Source: Robinsoniella peoriensis
Lineage (GTDB): Bacteria; Bacillota; Clostridia; Lachnospirales; Lachnospiraceae
NCBI RefSeq assembly: GCF_000797495.1
Contig: NZ_JTGN01000004.1
Span: 62,001-126,000 of the forward strand
Direction of reading: 5' to 3'
DNA length: 64,000 bases
Under the pieces are notes generated by a model. The model made no database searches. It was given only the letters and a program-made list of their open reading frames with translations, and was not told the DNA's origin. The position numbers were made by a program, and so were the translations under genes. Of this stretch, positions 7,071-15,581 are shown piece by piece. Positions within the stretch are counted from its first letter, which is position 1. The number at the start of each line of letters is the position of its first letter.

Positions 7071-8702
7071 TCAAATCATCTTAAAATACCTTAGTGCATC
7101 TTCTATCGCTTTTTCTTTTTCCACTGGCACCTGCGGAACTTTAGATTTCCCATCACCAACATTATAGTTAATCCGTTCTATTAAACCATGCTTTCTTTTA
7201 ACCTGTGCCACATATAATTGCGATACCTTCAACCCAGTATGTTCAAACACATATTGCTTTATTTCATCATAGGTTGCCTTACTCTCTGCTGTTGTCAAAT
7301 CCATCTCATCAAGTTCGATTTTAACCTCAATAGATTTGGCCGATTTCAGTTTGGACAAAAGGACAACGGTCTCCACATGCCCAGTCCCAGGAAACATATC
7401 AACCCCCACAACCTTCACAACCTCATACCCTCTCCCCTGCAGCACTTCCAAATCCCTCACCAGACTGGTAGGCTTACAGGAAATATAAACCATTCTATCC
7501 ACCCCAAAATCAATAATCTTCAACAAGGCCTTCGGATGAATCCCATCCCTTGGCGGATCAAGGACAATAAGATCCGGTTTTTCCTTAACTAAATCAATTG
7601 CTTTCAATACATCTCCTGCAATAAACTCACAATTATCCAGATTATTCAAAGCCGCATTTACTTTAGCAGCTTCCACTGCCTCTTCTACGATCTCAATTCC
7701 AATCACTTTTTTTGCAACTGGAGCTAACATCTGTGCTATCGTTCCAGTGCCGCTGTAGAGGTCAAAAATCACTTTGTCTTTCGTCTCTCCCACATAGGAA
7801 CGTGCTGTCTCATACAACACCTCTGCACCAAGTGAATTCGTCTGAAAGAATGAGAATGGAGAGATTTTGAATTTCAGCCCTAACAATTCTTCATAAAAAT
7901 AATCCTGTCCATATAAAATTTTGGTTTCATCATTCTGAACCACATCCGCCAGACTGTCATTCAATGTATTTAATAGCCCAACGATTCTGCCTTCTAATTC
8001 TAATTCCAAAAGCCTGTCCTTCAGTCCCTCCAGACTGGGAGCTGATTGCGTACTGGTTACAAGATCAATTAAAATTTCTCCTGTCTTTTGTCCTTTACGT
8101 ACCAACAGATGACGCAGGTATCCCTGGTGAGATAGCTTATGATAAAAACTAAGATCCGTTTCTTTAAAATATTCCAACACGCAGGCCAGAATCTTATTAT
8201 AATCATCATCCACGATTTCACACTGATCAACCGTTACAATATCGTAAAAGCTTCCCCTTTTATGCATACCTAATGCCAATGGGCCATCTTTAACTTCATC
8301 CCCAAATGAAAATTCCATTTTATTACGATATGCAAACTGTCGTGGGCTACCTTTTATTCCCTCGAATTCATAATTCTGACAGACGCTGTCTACCAGATCT
8401 TTTACCTGTTTTTCTTTCATAACCAACTGAGTTGGATAATCCAGATTCTGATATGTACAGCCACCGCAGATACCAAAATGCGGGCAGGATGGTTCTACTT
8501 CCACAGGTGACTTTTCAATTACTTCTAACAATCGTCCCTCGCATTTTCCTTTTCGGATTTTATTGATGGAAAAGCGTACTTTCTGTCCGGGAACTCCATT
8601 TTTTACAATTACTGTTTTTGTTTCATTCTCAACTTCTACAATCCCTTTGTTAGGGAATACAACTTCTTTTATAACACCTTCTAATACTTGACCTTTTTTC
8701 AC
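7071..8702 (-). CDS. rlmD: 23S rRNA (uracil-C5)-methyltransferase RlmD/RlmCD type
   Basis: This 543-aa protein has an N-terminal TRAM domain, then the four-Cys Fe-S motif (CPHFGICGGCTYQNL, from about residue 73), and a C-terminal Rossmann SAM-binding domain with FDLYSGTGTIAQ and the catalytic VYISCKPTSL. These are the hallmarks of TrmA/RumA-type m5U methyltransferases; in Firmicutes a single enzyme of this type modifies U747 and/or U1939 of 23S rRNA. About 80 residues extend past the usual end; I believe such a tail is common in Lachnospiraceae homologues. The gene is monocistronic, with its terminator at 7024-7054. Confidence 0.92.
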   Translation of the reverse strand: MKKGQVLEGVIKEVVFPNKGIVEVENETKTVIVKNGVPGQKVRFSINKIRKGKCEGRLLEVIEKSPVEVEPSCPHFGICGGCTYQNLDYPTQLVMKEKQVKDLVDSVCQNYEFEGIKGSPRQFAYRNKMEFSFGDEVKDGPLALGMHKRGSFYDIVTVDQCEIVDDDYNKILACVLEYFKETDLSFYHKLSHQGYLRHLLVRKGQKTGEILIDLVTSTQSAPSLEGLKDRLLELELEGRIVGLLNTLNDSLADVVQNDETKILYGQDYFYEELLGLKFKISPFSFFQTNSLGAEVLYETARSYVGETKDKVIFDLYSGTGTIAQMLAPVAKKVIGIEIVEEAVEAAKVNAALNNLDNCEFIAGDVLKAIDLVKEKPDLIVLDPPRDGIHPKALLKIIDFGVDRMVYISCKPTSLVRDLEVLQGRGYEVVKVVGVDMFPGTGHVETVVLLSKLKSAKSIEVKIELDEMDLTTAESKATYDEIKQYVFEHTGLKVSQLYVAQVKRKHGLIERINYNVGDGKSKVPQVPVEKEKAIEDALRYFKMI

Positions 8703-9138
8703 TATAACTTACGCTCCATTTACATTTCATATTTTTCGTAATTACTCTTTGTTAACTTTAATCAAAAACTATCCATGTTTTATATTTTACATTAATATAT
8801 ATCACTCTGCATAATATAAATATTTTTCTTTTACCAGTATGCGAAAACATTACTCTGGAAATATATATATTCTTTATAGCTAAATGTTTATTATCAATAT
8901 TAACTAAACTAATTTTTTAGCTGCCCTTTCGCTTAAAATAGAATTCCAACTCATCTTGTTTTCTACCAACATATGAATAATATTTTCTATGAACCAGTGA
9001 AGAAATCATATGATTAAACCACTATGCTTATATTTAAAAATATGCTTCAAAACAACATATATCTACAACATATTTTCACAACATTTATCCAATAACTCTA
9101 TTCTACCAAATCTCTCGACATATTACAATTTTTTCGTA
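8703..9138. other. AT-rich intergenic region, no gene seen
   Basis: This gap separates rlmD from the downstream end of the small acidic membrane protein gene. It is very AT-rich with no frame longer than a few dozen codons that has a ribosome site. It should hold the rlmD promoter, but I could not choose a clear -35/-10 pair. Confidence 0.5.
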
Positions 9139-9140
9139 AA

Positions 9141-9172
9141 AAAAAGCAGGTGCCAAATGACATCTGCCCTTT
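9141..9172 (-). terminator. Terminator of small acidic membrane protein gene
   Basis: On the minus strand a GCAG-TG-C / G-CACCTGC hairpin is followed by eight Ts, ending just downstream of the gene at 9186-9479. Confidence 0.7.
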
Positions 9173-9185
9173 TATGCATTTTTAA

Positions 9186-9479
9186 TTAATCTACTGCGTC
9201 TTCAACGGCGTCTTTCACTTTTTCTGCTGCTTCTTTGACGTCTTCTTTTACATCGTCAATTATATCATCCGCATCATCAAAATAATCATCGAAATCATCA
9301 TCAAAGTCCTCTTCAAAGTCTTCCAGATAATCCGGCGTGAAATAACGATAAACACCATAAGCGATTGCTGCTACTGCTGCTACAGCACCGATAATTGCCA
9401 AAACCCAAAGCACTGTATTTTTGTTTTTGTCATCCTCTTTTTTCTGTAATGCAGCCAGTAATTCTTCAAATTTGTTCAT
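9186..9479 (-). CDS. Small single-pass membrane protein with acidic tail
   Basis: This 97-aa protein has a charged N-terminus, one membrane helix at about residues 22-45 (VLWVLAIIGAVAAVAAIAYG), then a strongly acidic Asp/Glu/Phe-rich stretch and an amphipathic helix ending KVKDAVEDAVD. Similar proteins are common and uncharacterised in Lachnospiraceae. It lies downstream of pcrA with an 83-base gap and has its own terminator. Function unknown. Confidence 0.7.
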   Translation of the reverse strand: MNKFEELLAALQKKEDDKNKNTVLWVLAIIGAVAAVAAIAYGVYRYFTPDYLEDFEEDFDDDFDDYFDDADDIIDDVKEDVKEAAEKVKDAVEDAVD

Positions 9480-9562
9480 ATCCTTACACGTCCTTTCATT
9501 AGATTTACTCTTATGACTAGTATATCACTAAATACTAAATTTTACTATATGAAAAAAATATT

Positions 9563-11770
9563 TTATACTTTCTTTAGTTTTGCAAAGGCCGCAAACATCT
9601 TTTTTACGCCTGCTTTTTCGAAGTTGACGGTTACTTCATAGTCCTTGCCGCCTTCTACGATTCCCTCTACGGTTCCTATGCCGAATTTAATGTGTTTTAC
9701 CTGATCTCCAACACTGTAATCCAAGGTATCCGCCTTCTTTACCTGGAATTGTTTGGGATCAAATATTTTTGTTTTGAATGCTGTTTTTGCCTGGGCATAA
9801 TTGGTTGGTTTGGGAATATCTTCCACTTTATCCTTCACCTGTCCGCCAACAGCTACCAGGTCCCGTGGTATTTCCCGGATGAATCTGGATACTTTGTTAT
9901 ACTGTGTTTCACCGCGGATCATTCGCTGCTTTGCACTGGTCAGGGTCAAACGCTGCTTTGCTCTTGTAATTCCCACGTAACACAGACGGCGCTCTTCTTC
10001 GATATCCAGGGGATCGTCGGAAGTTATAGTCATATAACTCGGGAATATGCCATCTTCCATTCCGGCCAGATACACGTTTGGAAACTCCAGTCCTTTGGCA
10101 CTATGCAGGGTCATCAGTACTACATGGCTGCTCTCTTCATCCAGGTTATCGATGTCCGCTACCAGGGCTACTTCTTCTAAAAATCCGCTCAGTGACGGCT
10201 CTTCAGCATCACTTTCATAAGATACAACTTTAGTGATCAATTCATCGATATTTTCAATTCTGGCTCTCGCCTCATCGGTGTCTTCTGCTTCCAGTTCTTT
10301 TACATACCCGGTTTCGTCGATGATTGATTTCATAATTTCCTGTACTGACAGATAATCCAGTTTACTGCGCAGTGTCTGGATGAAGGTTACAAATGGTTTT
10401 ATTTTTACTGCACTTCTTCCCAGTGTTGCAATGCTCTCAGCATCTTTTAACGCATCATAGAAGCTCATATCATACTCATCTGCATATTCCTGCACCTTGC
10501 CAAGGGAAGTGGCTCCGATACCCCTTTTTGGTACATTAATGATTCTCTTAACTGCCAGGTCGTCCATGGCATTATCTACCGTCTTTAAATAAGCCAGAAG
10601 GTCTTTGATTTCTTTTCTGGCGTAGAAATTTACGCCCCCGATGATTTTATAAGGAATATTTGCCATCAGGAATTTTTCTTCGAACATACGGGACTGGGCA
10701 TTCGTTCGATAGAGAATCGCGCAATCCTTATATTCATAATTGCCTTCTCGTATATTCTGCGCAATATCTCCCACAATATACTCTGCTTCATCAAAAGCCG
10801 TTAAAAATTGACGAAAATGAATTAAATCACCTTCCTCATTATCGGTCCAGAGTGTTTTTTCTTTTCTGCCTACATTGTTTCGAATCACATCATTGGCGGC
10901 ATTTAAGATATTCTGGGTGGAACGGTAATTCTGCTCCAGTTTAATTGTTCTTGCATTGGCGAACATTTTTTCAAAATTTAAAATATTTCCGATATTGGCA
11001 CCACGGAATTTGTAAATAGACTGGTCATCATCACCCACTACGCAAAGGTTCTGATATTTTTCTGCAAACAGACTTACCAGCTTAAACTGTGCCGTATTGG
11101 TATCCTGATACTCATCTACCATGATGTATTTGAATCGTTCCTGATAGTAATCCAATACATCCGGGCAATTCTGGAACAGCTCTACTGTTTTTACAATTAA
11201 ATCATCAAAATCCAGCGCATTATTGCTGTGAAGCTGCTTCTGGTATTCTTTATAAGCCTGTGCAATTTTCTGCTTTCCAAAGTCGCCTGCAACATTTAAT
11301 TCGTATGCCTGCGGACTAACCAGTTCGTCTTTTGCAGATGAAATTGCTCCCAGCAGTGCTTTTTCTTTATATACTTTAGTATCTATCTGCAGGCGTTTGC
11401 AGACATCCTTCATCAGAGTTTTCTGATCGTCGCTGTCATAAATGGTAAAATTATTCGTATAACCCAAGCGGTCTATGTAACGTCTTAAGATTCTGACACA
11501 GGTAGAGTGGAATGTGGATACCCAGATACTTTCGGATCCGAAACCCACCAGGCTGTCTACACGCTCACGCATCTCTCCTGCCGCTTTATTTGTAAAGGTA
11601 ATTGCCATAATATTCCACGGGTTTACCCCTTTTTCTTCAATCAGATATGCAATGCGGTGTGTCAGAACCCTGGTCTTGCCGGAACCTGCCCCAGCCAGTA
11701 ATAATAACGGACCTTCCGTATGGAATACCGCCGATTTCTGCATGTCATTCAATGTATCGTATATGCTCAT
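9563..11770 (-). CDS. pcrA: ATP-dependent DNA helicase PcrA/UvrD
   Basis: This 735-aa superfamily 1A helicase shows Walker A (LAGAGSGKT, residues about 26-34), the Walker B/DEYQDTN motif near 220, LEQNYRST, and a C-terminal VLMTLHSAKGLEF motif. The length and the C-terminal DYSVGDQVKHIKFGIGTV Tudor-like segment match PcrA of Gram-positive bacteria. PcrA unwinds DNA in repair, plasmid rolling-circle replication and removal of RecA or RNA polymerase. An unrelated 76-aa gene lies about 100 bases upstream on the same strand. Confidence 0.95.
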   Translation of the reverse strand: MSIYDTLNDMQKSAVFHTEGPLLLLAGAGSGKTRVLTHRIAYLIEEKGVNPWNIMAITFTNKAAGEMRERVDSLVGFGSESIWVSTFHSTCVRILRRYIDRLGYTNNFTIYDSDDQKTLMKDVCKRLQIDTKVYKEKALLGAISSAKDELVSPQAYELNVAGDFGKQKIAQAYKEYQKQLHSNNALDFDDLIVKTVELFQNCPDVLDYYQERFKYIMVDEYQDTNTAQFKLVSLFAEKYQNLCVVGDDDQSIYKFRGANIGNILNFEKMFANARTIKLEQNYRSTQNILNAANDVIRNNVGRKEKTLWTDNEEGDLIHFRQFLTAFDEAEYIVGDIAQNIREGNYEYKDCAILYRTNAQSRMFEEKFLMANIPYKIIGGVNFYARKEIKDLLAYLKTVDNAMDDLAVKRIINVPKRGIGATSLGKVQEYADEYDMSFYDALKDAESIATLGRSAVKIKPFVTFIQTLRSKLDYLSVQEIMKSIIDETGYVKELEAEDTDEARARIENIDELITKVVSYESDAEEPSLSGFLEEVALVADIDNLDEESSHVVLMTLHSAKGLEFPNVYLAGMEDGIFPSYMTITSDDPLDIEEERRLCYVGITRAKQRLTLTSAKQRMIRGETQYNKVSRFIREIPRDLVAVGGQVKDKVEDIPKPTNYAQAKTAFKTKIFDPKQFQVKKADTLDYSVGDQVKHIKFGIGTVEGIVEGGKDYEVTVNFEKAGVKKMFAAFAKLKKV

Positions 11771-11874
11771 TGTAATACCACCTAACTTTTAGTCTCGGGT
11801 TTTATTATATAATAAAATGAGGCTTCTGTCACCAAGAATCCACATTTTTCATCTTATTTTAAGATTATTCCCCT

Positions 11875-12105
11875 CTATTCATCAAAAGCCGCGGTGACGA
11901 TGTAACCTCTTGGGGTATTTTCAATTTTCTTAATGATCCCTTTTCTTGCCTTAATTCTTCTGCCGGACGGAAAGCACCCAGACATAGCGACTGCAGGCTC
12001 TATGATATAGCTGTAATTCATCGAGGTGTTGATCTCTACGATCTCTACTTCCTGTCCTTCCTCTACCAACCCCGGCCTTTCCATCTTAAACTGTTCTTCA
12101 CGCAT
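11875..12105 (-). CDS. Small conserved protein of unknown function (76 aa)
   Basis: This 76-aa protein has a beta-rich, SH3-barrel-like pattern, with V-E-I-V-E-I and an RRIKARKGIIKKIENTPRGY region. No transmembrane helix is seen. It precedes pcrA on the same strand by about 100 bases and may share its promoter region. I recognise it only as a small protein of the sort found in Lachnospiraceae near housekeeping genes. Confidence 0.6.
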   Translation of the reverse strand: MREEQFKMERPGLVEEGQEVEIVEINTSMNYSYIIEPAVAMSGCFPSGRRIKARKGIIKKIENTPRGYIVTAAFDE

Positions 12106-12159
12106 TAATTTTCATTCCTTTCCATAGATATACCTCTAATATCTTAGTACATTCCCTCC

Positions 12160-12345
12160 TAATTTGCAACCCTCCATTCCTCTTATAACATGACACCCTC
12201 CATTCCTCTTATTACATGCTTCTTATTACAGGCATTTTAATTACATCCCCTCTTATTACATGCACATTTATTACATGCTCCCTCATTACATGCACTCACA
12301 TTATATGCTCATTCATTACATACTCGCTCATTGTGTACCGATACA
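12160..12345. repeat. Degenerate short tandem repeats (TTATTACATGC-like)
   Basis: About ten imperfect copies of a 12-14-base unit resembling CTCATTACATGC follow one another between the 76-aa gene and the DUF1648 gene. Units vary in length and sequence, and there are no constant spacers. Probably slippage-derived; it separates two divergent genes. Confidence 0.6.
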
Positions 12346-12491
12346 TTCCCTATATTCTACCCGCCTATATTCATCTTCTACACGAATAGAGCTATATCTC
12401 AATCTGAAATATCTTTACCTTAAGCCAAACCGGTTGAAGGGTACCCAAATCGGTGTTACACTAAATTAAAAAAATGAAAGGAGTCAATGTT

Positions 12492-13154
12492 ATGAAACGC
12501 CGTTACCTCATATATAACATTCTGATGTGCCTGCCTTTGATTCTGACCCTGATCAGCTTGTATTTCCTACCGGATAAAATCACGACTTCAGTTAATTTAT
12601 CCGGTAGCGGAATGAATGTCATCGGGAGTAAGTATGAACTTTTGATTTTCCCTATTTTTACTCTGGCAATCTGTGCATTCGTGAAGGTTATTTTGAAATC
12701 GGAAGATGCTCATATTGCAGGCATCATCCTGGTTGTTATTTTTAATCTTATCACAATAATTACATTAATTGGTACCTTTTCCCATGATACAGATATTTCC
12801 GCATTTATTAAGAACGGAATTAACTTTAAGCCTTCTCTTGCTGTTGTTACCTGGATTATTGGAATCTTTATTTTTCTGGGTGGAATCACGATGTGCTTTG
12901 CCAAAAAACCGGTGGGTATTTACTCCGTTATGAAAGCCCCGGAACAGGAGAAAATATCTGATCTGAAAAAATATAACCGTGCGGTGGGATTTCTGTTTAT
13001 GGGATATTCACTGTTCTTTATAGCAAGCGGATTTGTGGGATTGAAGGATCAGACATTATGTACGGTGTGTCTCACTCTGAGTGCAATGCCGGGCTGTATC
13101 ATTATCATGATCATCTATGAATGTGTTATTGCTAAAAAATACGTTTTAAGGTAG
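12492..13154 (+). CDS. DUF1648/SdpI-like membrane protein
   Basis: The product is about 220 aa with five or six membrane helices. The DUF1648 segment lies in the first 50 residues (LPDKITTSVNLSGSG). DUF1648 is found in SdpI-type immunity proteins and in many uncharacterised membrane proteins. The start is ATG 12492 behind AAAGGAG; the ATG at 12474 overlaps that ribosome site and is not used. It stands alone, divergent from the 76-aa gene. No bacteriocin gene lies next to it, so immunity is only a family possibility. Confidence 0.7.
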   Translation: MKRRYLIYNILMCLPLILTLISLYFLPDKITTSVNLSGSGMNVIGSKYELLIFPIFTLAICAFVKVILKSEDAHIAGIILVVIFNLITIITLIGTFSHDTDISAFIKNGINFKPSLAVVTWIIGIFIFLGGITMCFAKKPVGIYSVMKAPEQEKISDLKKYNRAVGFLFMGYSLFFIASGFVGLKDQTLCTVCLTLSAMPGCIIIMIIYECVIAKKYVLR

Positions 13155-13272
13155 AAATTGCAATTATGTTTTTCTCTGATATTGTAGATAGTATTAAGAA
13201 ATATTACAAACTACAATAAAAACATTTACAAATAGTAATGAAAACTATATAATGTAATCAGAGGTGAACAAG

Positions 13273-13884
13273 ATGACAATAGATACAGATGATATGATAA
13301 ACAGCATATTGCGCAGCTTATCCAGAATTGATTATATCAAACCTGCAGATATTCCAAATATTGACCTATACATGGACCAGGTAACTACTTTTATGGATTC
13401 GCACTTAGCCCATTCGAAACGAAATTCAGATGATAAGATTTTGACAAAGACCATGATTAATAATTATGCTAAAAATGACCTGCTTCCGCCACCGCTGAAG
13501 AAAAAGTATTCAAAAGAACATCTGCTGGTTTTGATTTTTATATATTATTTTAAAGGCGTGCTATCCATCACTGACATTCAGACACTGCTCCATCCCATAA
13601 CAGAAAAATACTTTCATAACGATTCCGACTTTAATATGGAGACACTCTACCAGGAAGTATTCAGTTTGGAGAAAAGCCAGGTAAATGAAATTTCTAAGGA
13701 TATTTTGGAAAAATACAATACTTCCCAGAAGACCTTTGAAAATGCAGATGAAGAAGATCAGGCATTTCTAAAACATTTTTCTTTTATCTGCCTGCTGAGT
13801 TTTGATGTATATATTAAAAAACAGCTGATTGAAAAATTAATTGATGAACTTCCAAAAAAAGATTTAGAAAAAAGTAAAAAGTGA
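13273..13884 (+). CDS. DUF1836 family protein
   Basis: The product is about 203 aa and fits DUF1836: a helical N-terminus, the LTKTMINNYAKNDLLPPP segment near residue 55 that resembles a MerR-like winged helix, and a KKKYSKEHLLVLIFIYYFKG helix. DUF1836 proteins are predicted DNA-binding and common in Firmicutes. Start chosen at ATG 13273 behind AGAGGTG; a GTG at 13264 is possible but overlaps the site. Single gene with a terminator at 13913-13955. Confidence 0.8.
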   Translation: MTIDTDDMINSILRSLSRIDYIKPADIPNIDLYMDQVTTFMDSHLAHSKRNSDDKILTKTMINNYAKNDLLPPPLKKKYSKEHLLVLIFIYYFKGVLSITDIQTLLHPITEKYFHNDSDFNMETLYQEVFSLEKSQVNEISKDILEKYNTSQKTFENADEEDQAFLKHFSFICLLSFDVYIKKQLIEKLIDELPKKDLEKSKK

Positions 13885-13912
13885 AAATCAAAAATCTAAT
13901 ATCAAAAATCTA

Positions 13913-13955
13913 AAAACAGGCAGGATGCTTTTTAAAGAGCAGCTCTGCCTGTTTT
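13913..13955. terminator. Bidirectional terminator
   Basis: AAAACAGGCAG (13913-13923) pairs with CTGCCTGTTTT (13945-13955). A-rich and T-rich flanks let it serve both the DUF1836 gene and the convergent YerC-like gene. Confidence 0.8.
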
Positions 13956-13977
13956 ATATTCTTCTATCTTTTTAATA

Positions 13978-14274
13978 TTACTGCTTTTTTTCCTGCATAC
14001 GGTCGAATACCATTTCATACCCATCATTACCATAATTCAATGAACGGTTTACTCTGCTGATGGTTGCCGTAGATGCTCCTGTCTTTTCTGCAATTTCCAG
14101 ATACGTTTTATGCTCTCTTAGCATCTTAGCTACCTCAAAACGCTGTGATAAAGAAAGCAATTCATTAACAGTACATACGTCTTCAAAGAATAAATAACAT
14201 TCTTCTTTATCTTTTAGATTTAAAATAGCCTCAAACAGTTGGTCAACTGCTTCTGTCCTGATTTTTTTGCTCAT
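13978..14274 (-). CDS. YerC/YecD-family TrpR-like regulator
   Basis: This 98-aa protein belongs to the TrpR-related YerC/YecD family: the segment FEDVCTVNELLSLSQRFEVA is followed by an HTH ending TGASTATISRVNRSL. It is a small DNA-binding protein, unlinked to trp genes here as usual for the family. A near-consensus promoter sits 40-65 bases upstream. Its regulon in clostridia is unknown to me. Confidence 0.9.
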   Translation of the reverse strand: MSKKIRTEAVDQLFEAILNLKDKEECYLFFEDVCTVNELLSLSQRFEVAKMLREHKTYLEIAEKTGASTATISRVNRSLNYGNDGYEMVFDRMQEKKQ

Positions 14275-14311
14275 AAAATTACCCCTTCATTCGTTCGTTG
14301 TTGTACTTTAT

Positions 14312-14340
14312 ATATTAGCACAGCGAAACTTTAGTGTAAA
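14312..14340 (-). promoter_or_regulatory. Sigma-A promoter of the YerC-like gene
   Basis: On the minus strand TTTACA (14335-14340) and TAATAT (14312-14317) are 17 bases apart, upstream of the YerC-like start. It lies in the short gap after the PHP gene, so the YerC-like gene can be transcribed alone. Confidence 0.6.
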
Positions 14341-14345
14341 GAAGT

Positions 14346-15068
14346 TTATCGATTTTTATAGCGGTTGATATACTTTTTGTATTCATCCACAGAACGATTT
14401 ACGATTAATTCTTCCGGAAATTCAAAGCATTCAAACAGTTTGTCTATAAACTGATGATTTCCCACATCTGCGGCGCAGTGGGCATCACTGCCTAAGATGA
14501 TTGGTACCTGATATTTTTTACACATTTCCAACATCACAATATCATTTGGAATTGGGTTCTCTCTGGCTCCCAGGGGATGCAGGGAATTGTTATTAAGTTC
14601 TAACAGTACCTGATGTTCTTTTGCCCCCAGGACAAGCGCTTCATAGTCCAGCGGGAAACGGCTGTCATCCGGATGTCCGATAATATTAATATATGGATTT
14701 TTCATGGCATTCAGACATGCTCTTGTATTCTCTTCTCTTGTACCGGATTTTATACAGGGTGTGTGCAGGCTTGCAATTGCCACATCCATTTTTTTCAAAA
14801 GGCTGTCATCCATGTCCAGATTACCGTCATAATCCAGTACATTAACTTCTGCCCCAAATAAAACTTCTATTCCACACATGCTGCGCTCCAATATACGCAG
14901 GTTCATGAAGTAGTATTCATGGCAGGTCCCCGGCATCTTAGGTGCATGCTCAGTAATCCCAAGCAGTTCCAGACCTTTTGCTGCAGCCTCATAGGCCATT
15001 TCATGAATCGTACTGTATGCATGTCCGCTGGCCAGCGTATGTGTATGTGAATCTAATACGTATCTCAT
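14346..15068 (-). CDS. PHP-domain phosphoesterase, YcdX-like
   Basis: This 240-aa protein is a PHP phosphoesterase. The metal-binding motifs are visible in order: DSHTHT at residues 6-11, GITEHAP near 37-43, a conserved H in IASLHTP, and GSDAH near 195. The short form without a polymerase domain matches YcdX-type phosphatases. Metal-dependent hydrolysis of small phosphoesters is expected; the substrate is not clear. It is transcribed toward the YerC-like gene. Confidence 0.85.
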   Translation of the reverse strand: MRYVLDSHTHTLASGHAYSTIHEMAYEAAAKGLELLGITEHAPKMPGTCHEYYFMNLRILERSMCGIEVLFGAEVNVLDYDGNLDMDDSLLKKMDVAIASLHTPCIKSGTREENTRACLNAMKNPYINIIGHPDDSRFPLDYEALVLGAKEHQVLLELNNNSLHPLGARENPIPNDIVMLEMCKKYQVPIILGSDAHCAADVGNHQFIDKLFECFEFPEELIVNRSVDEYKKYINRYKNR

Positions 15069-15180
15069 CTCGTTAACCTTCTTTCTGTTCTAACATGGTT
15101 ATTATACGTGTTTCATGGGGAAATTTCAAGTTCCGTTTTCCTTTTATGATAATTTTGTTCCAACAAAGTGTCTTTCACAG

Positions 15181-15210
15181 AAAAACAGCCCGGCTGAAAC
15201 ACCGGGCTGT
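15181..15210 (-). terminator. Terminator of OPT/PqqD operon
   Basis: ACAGCCCGG (15185-15193) pairs with CCGGGCTGT (15202-15210) and is followed on the minus strand by TTTTT. Confidence 0.8.
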
Positions 15211-15216
15211 CTGTAA

Positions 15217-15579
15217 TTATTTTTTCTTTTTCTTTTCACTCACATATCCAATAAAATTATTCTGATACAATGTCTGAAAAAATCTCGTCATGCGTTCATA
15301 CAACGGTTCGGCTTTATCGCCAAACTGTACTTTCATCTCATTTGCGATTTGAAATACTGTTTTTCTGCCATCCATCAGCTGCCACGCAAAGCTTCCGTAG
15401 TTATCCAGTGTAATATGACTGAATCTGGGTCTTTTAAATACTTTCTGGGCAATCCAATTGTAGAAACCTTTATTTTCCATGTGAACGACTACGTTCCCTT
15501 TTTTATCCAGATCCCATTCAAACTTAGGATTACAGATCGGAACAAAGTCAAGATAATTCTTCTTGTTTTTCTTTCCCAT
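15217..15579 (-). CDS. PqqD-family protein
   Basis: This 120-aa protein has the PqqD fold signature: beta strands, then GSFAWQLMDGRKTVFQIANEMKVQF with a winged-helix-like end. PqqD proteins are peptide-recognition (RRE) proteins in RiPP pathways, and stand-alone versions occur elsewhere. The start codon lies two bases beyond the OPT transporter stop, so the two are translationally coupled. No radical SAM maturase or precursor peptide was seen nearby. Confidence 0.8.
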   Translation of the reverse strand: MGKKNKKNYLDFVPICNPKFEWDLDKKGNVVVHMENKGFYNWIAQKVFKRPRFSHITLDNYGSFAWQLMDGRKTVFQIANEMKVQFGDKAEPLYERMTRFFQTLYQNNFIGYVSEKKKKK

Positions 15580-15581
15580 TC

